Source: Halococcus thailandensis JCM 13552 (GTDB lineage: Archaea; Halobacteriota; Halobacteria; Halobacteriales; Halococcaceae). Taken from it: 40,553 nt of DNA. Position 1 is the first letter of the stretch; each line of letters opens with the position of its first letter. The notes beneath the pieces are model-generated. The model was not told the DNA's origin and did not search any database. It saw only the letters and a program-made list of their open reading frames with translations. Location: the NCBI RefSeq assembly GCF_000336715.1, contig NZ_AOMF01000166.1, forward strand, positions 9,116 through 49,668. The letters run 5' to 3'. This document shows positions 38,955 to 40,553 of the stretch, piece after piece. Position numbers and translations under genes: made by a program.

Positions 38955-40553
38955 AGCACGCCGAAATCCATCCGGTCGCTCCAGTGGAGCTGGCCGTCGA
39001 TCTTCACCGGCATCGCTTCGAGCGTGAAAAACGCCCAGAGTTCGTGTGCCGAGAGATCGAGCCGGCGAACGCGACCCGAGGAGAGATAGCAGTCACGGTC
39101 ACCCGACGCAGCAGGAATGAAGAGGCTGCCGAGACCGCGCTCGCGCGTCGGATACGTGATCTGGTCCACCCGAAAGCCGTCCCCGGTGCGCTCAATCTCA
39201 CAGAGCGTCGGCGTGCCGCCCGCGGCGTCGGCGATGGCAAAGCCGCCGTCGCCGACGACGAGATACTGCCCGCCGACGATGCTCTCGCCGCGGGCGATCT
39301 CGAGGGCGGGCCCCAGCGGGAAGCCGGCATCGAGCAGGCAGGCGAGCGCACGACCCATCTTGACGCCCTCGCTGTTCAAAATATCTGAAATCGTGACGAT
39401 CCCGCCGATTGCACCGGCTTCGATCAGCGCCATTCCCTGGCGATACGACTGACAGGCGTTGAGCAGGAAGGCGTCGACACCGACCGAATCGAGCTGCCGG
39501 GCGTCGAGACGGCCGTCCACACACGCGAATCCCTCGTCGTCGACGTGGCCGATGTAGTGGAGGAAATCCGTCCGGGTGGCGAGTACGTCCGCCAACTCGT
39601 CGGTCGTCAGGTCGTGGGCGACGGTCACGTCGAAGGGAAGATCGGCCCGCTCGCCGTAGCTCGCCTCGACGACGCGCTCGTCGTCCATCGCCGCGTCGTT
39701 ACAGACGACCGTGATCTCGATGTCGCCCTCGGCGGGCGTCCGTTCCAATCGGTTGCGATAGGCCGCCAGCGACGCCTTGCTTGCCCCCAGCGGCGTTCCC
39801 TCCCCGATCCACGTCTGCTCTAGCGAATCGGCCGGTTCGGGTCGTACGAACGGCTCCTCGATATCGATGTCGGCCGGCCCGTCGACGAACCGACCACCCT
39901 CGTCGGTCGCGCTCTCGACAGCGGTCGCCGTTCCCTCCGGACTGGATGCCGGGTTCACCGCCCGAACGATGGCGAGATCGGCGACGACAAAGGGCAGGTG
40001 CTCGCTGCTCGCTGGCGTCGCCGCGACGTTCGCGGTGAGCTTCCAGGTCGGCACGTGCTCGGCGATCGTCCGGTAGGGAATCGAGAGATACGTTTCGAGC
40101 TGTGCGGCCAGCGGTTGCTCGTAGAGCGCCGAGAAATCGAGTCCTAGCTCGCCCTCCATCAGCCGTCGCTCGTGGAGATCGACCGGATACAGTCCTTCGG
40201 TCCGAGTGAGACAGTCCATGAAGAACGCTTGCTTGAGCGTCCGCGCGACCGTTTGCTCGAACCCCTGCGGGCCGGCGAGCGACTGCTCGAACCCGCGATC
40301 GGTCCGTAACAGCGGTTCGATACCTGGCTCGATCGTCGCACCAAGATAGTACGCGAGCGGGGCAACGACGTATATCGATTCGTACTCCGGCGGCACCTCG
40401 ATCGTCACACCCGTTTCGGGTGGTTCGAGTCCCGCCAGATCCAGCGATTCGCCGAGTTCGACCGTCGGCGGATGGCCCCGCAGGGTCGGATACGACCGTT
40501 CCGGACTGGTCGTCTTCAGCGCCGACCCGAACGTCGAGATCGCCGTCATCATC
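38939..40553 (-). CDS. CHAT-domain (caspase-like) protease, partial
   Basis: At least 537 residues, probably continuing past the right edge, since the first visible ATG sits at the final bases. The C-terminal half is a CHAT domain: RTDFLHYIGHVDDEGFACVDGRLDARQLDSVGVDAFLLNACQSYRQG (read in pieces) holds the catalytic His336 in YIGH and Cys367 in NACQ, counted from the window edge. DGGFAIADAAGG and the following strands end the fold. The N-terminal part (1-270) matches nothing I can name. CHAT proteases often act in regulated proteolysis and in some bacterial defence systems with a separate sensor. The frame is intact. Confidence 0.8.
   Translation of the reverse strand, partial: MMTAISTFGSALKTTSPERSYPTLRGHPPTVELGESLDLAGLEPPETGVTIEVPPEYESIYVVAPLAYYLGATIEPGIEPLLRTDRGFEQSLAGPQGFEQTVARTLKQAFFMDCLTRTEGLYPVDLHERRLMEGELGLDFSALYEQPLAAQLETYLSIPYRTIAEHVPTWKLTANVAATPASSEHLPFVVADLAIVRAVNPASSPEGTATAVESATDEGGRFVDGPADIDIEEPFVRPEPADSLEQTWIGEGTPLGASKASLAAYRNRLERTPAEGDIEITVVCNDAAMDDERVVEASYGERADLPFDVTVAHDLTTDELADVLATRTDFLHYIGHVDDEGFACVDGRLDARQLDSVGVDAFLLNACQSYRQGMALIEAGAIGGIVTISDILNSEGVKMGRALACLLDAGFPLGPALEIARGESIVGGQYLVVGDGGFAIADAAGGTPTLCEIERTGDGFRVDQITYPTRERGLGSLFIPAASGDRDCYLSSGRVRRLDLSAHELWAFFTLEAMPVKIDGQLHWSDRMDFGVLQGPE

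Noticed and set aside
1-40553. CRISPR arrays, rRNA and tRNA genes
   Set aside because: No regularly spaced identical repeats were seen, and no rRNA or tRNA cloverleaf was recognised by eye. A tRNA search tool was not available, so a small tRNA could be missed.

Overview
This 40.5 kb window is a contig of a high-GC haloarchaeon (class Halobacteria). The proteins are acidic and the codons end in G or C. Many genes have a TATA-like element about 28 bp before the start codon, which suggests leaderless transcripts. Markers include archaeal GatD, Rpo11 (RpoL), Dph2, archease/RtcB, a TbsP-type regulator and a menaquinone pathway. A Halococcus-like genome would fit, but the genus cannot be fixed from this sequence. 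The first 23 bases contain the 19-bp Tn5/Nextera mosaic end, so the left contig edge is a library artefact.

Layout. 24-2082: the 5' end of thrS, a DUF5802-like gene, an uncalled 47-residue zinc-ribbon protein, a secreted helical protein and a two-HTH regulator. 2164-3920: an IS200/IS605-type element with only tnpB, framed by twin hairpins. It is followed by a decayed second copy of the 3' end of the regulator gene. 4043-8193: an SMR exporter, a membrane protein, an R2-like di-metal protein divergent from gatD, and a GNAT gene coupled to gatD. 8204-8590: a hairpin-rich repeat in a convergent gap. 8601-16212: menaquinone genes menB, menD and menF on the minus strand, with a complete four-gene osmoprotectant-type (OpuC-like) ABC operon lying between menB and menD on the plus strand. 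16467-25767: small regulators, cytidine deaminase and uridine phosphorylase (pyrimidine salvage), a J-domain/ferredoxin fusion, DUF502-archease-RtcB (RNA ligation), a YlbF-like protein, an esterase, Dph2 and a GNAT. A second repeat of the same style fills the next convergent gap (25860-25972).

26019-31000: an aldo/keto reductase, a Tat lipoprotein, an Old Yellow Enzyme, a small membrane protein and a membrane-anchored Mrr-type nuclease whose base composition differs from its neighbours. 31155-32837: hisF, two small membrane proteins and rpoL. 32918-38560: a rhomboid protease with a large extra C-terminal domain, an NRAMP-like transporter lacking the canonical metal motifs, a METTL5-like methyltransferase, an HSL-type esterase and tbsP. 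38561-40553: a structured intergenic region, a 41-codon cysteine-containing small ORF, and a convergent CHAT (caspase-like) protease running off the right edge.

Most of the window is ordinary core metabolism. The parts that best merit a second look are the CHAT protease with its small ORF and nested inverted repeat, the membrane-tethered PH-Mrr nuclease, the TnpB element with its unusual RuvC-II motif and flanking duplication, the NRAMP-like transporter, and the repeats confined to convergent gaps. All functional statements come from reading motifs; no database search was run.
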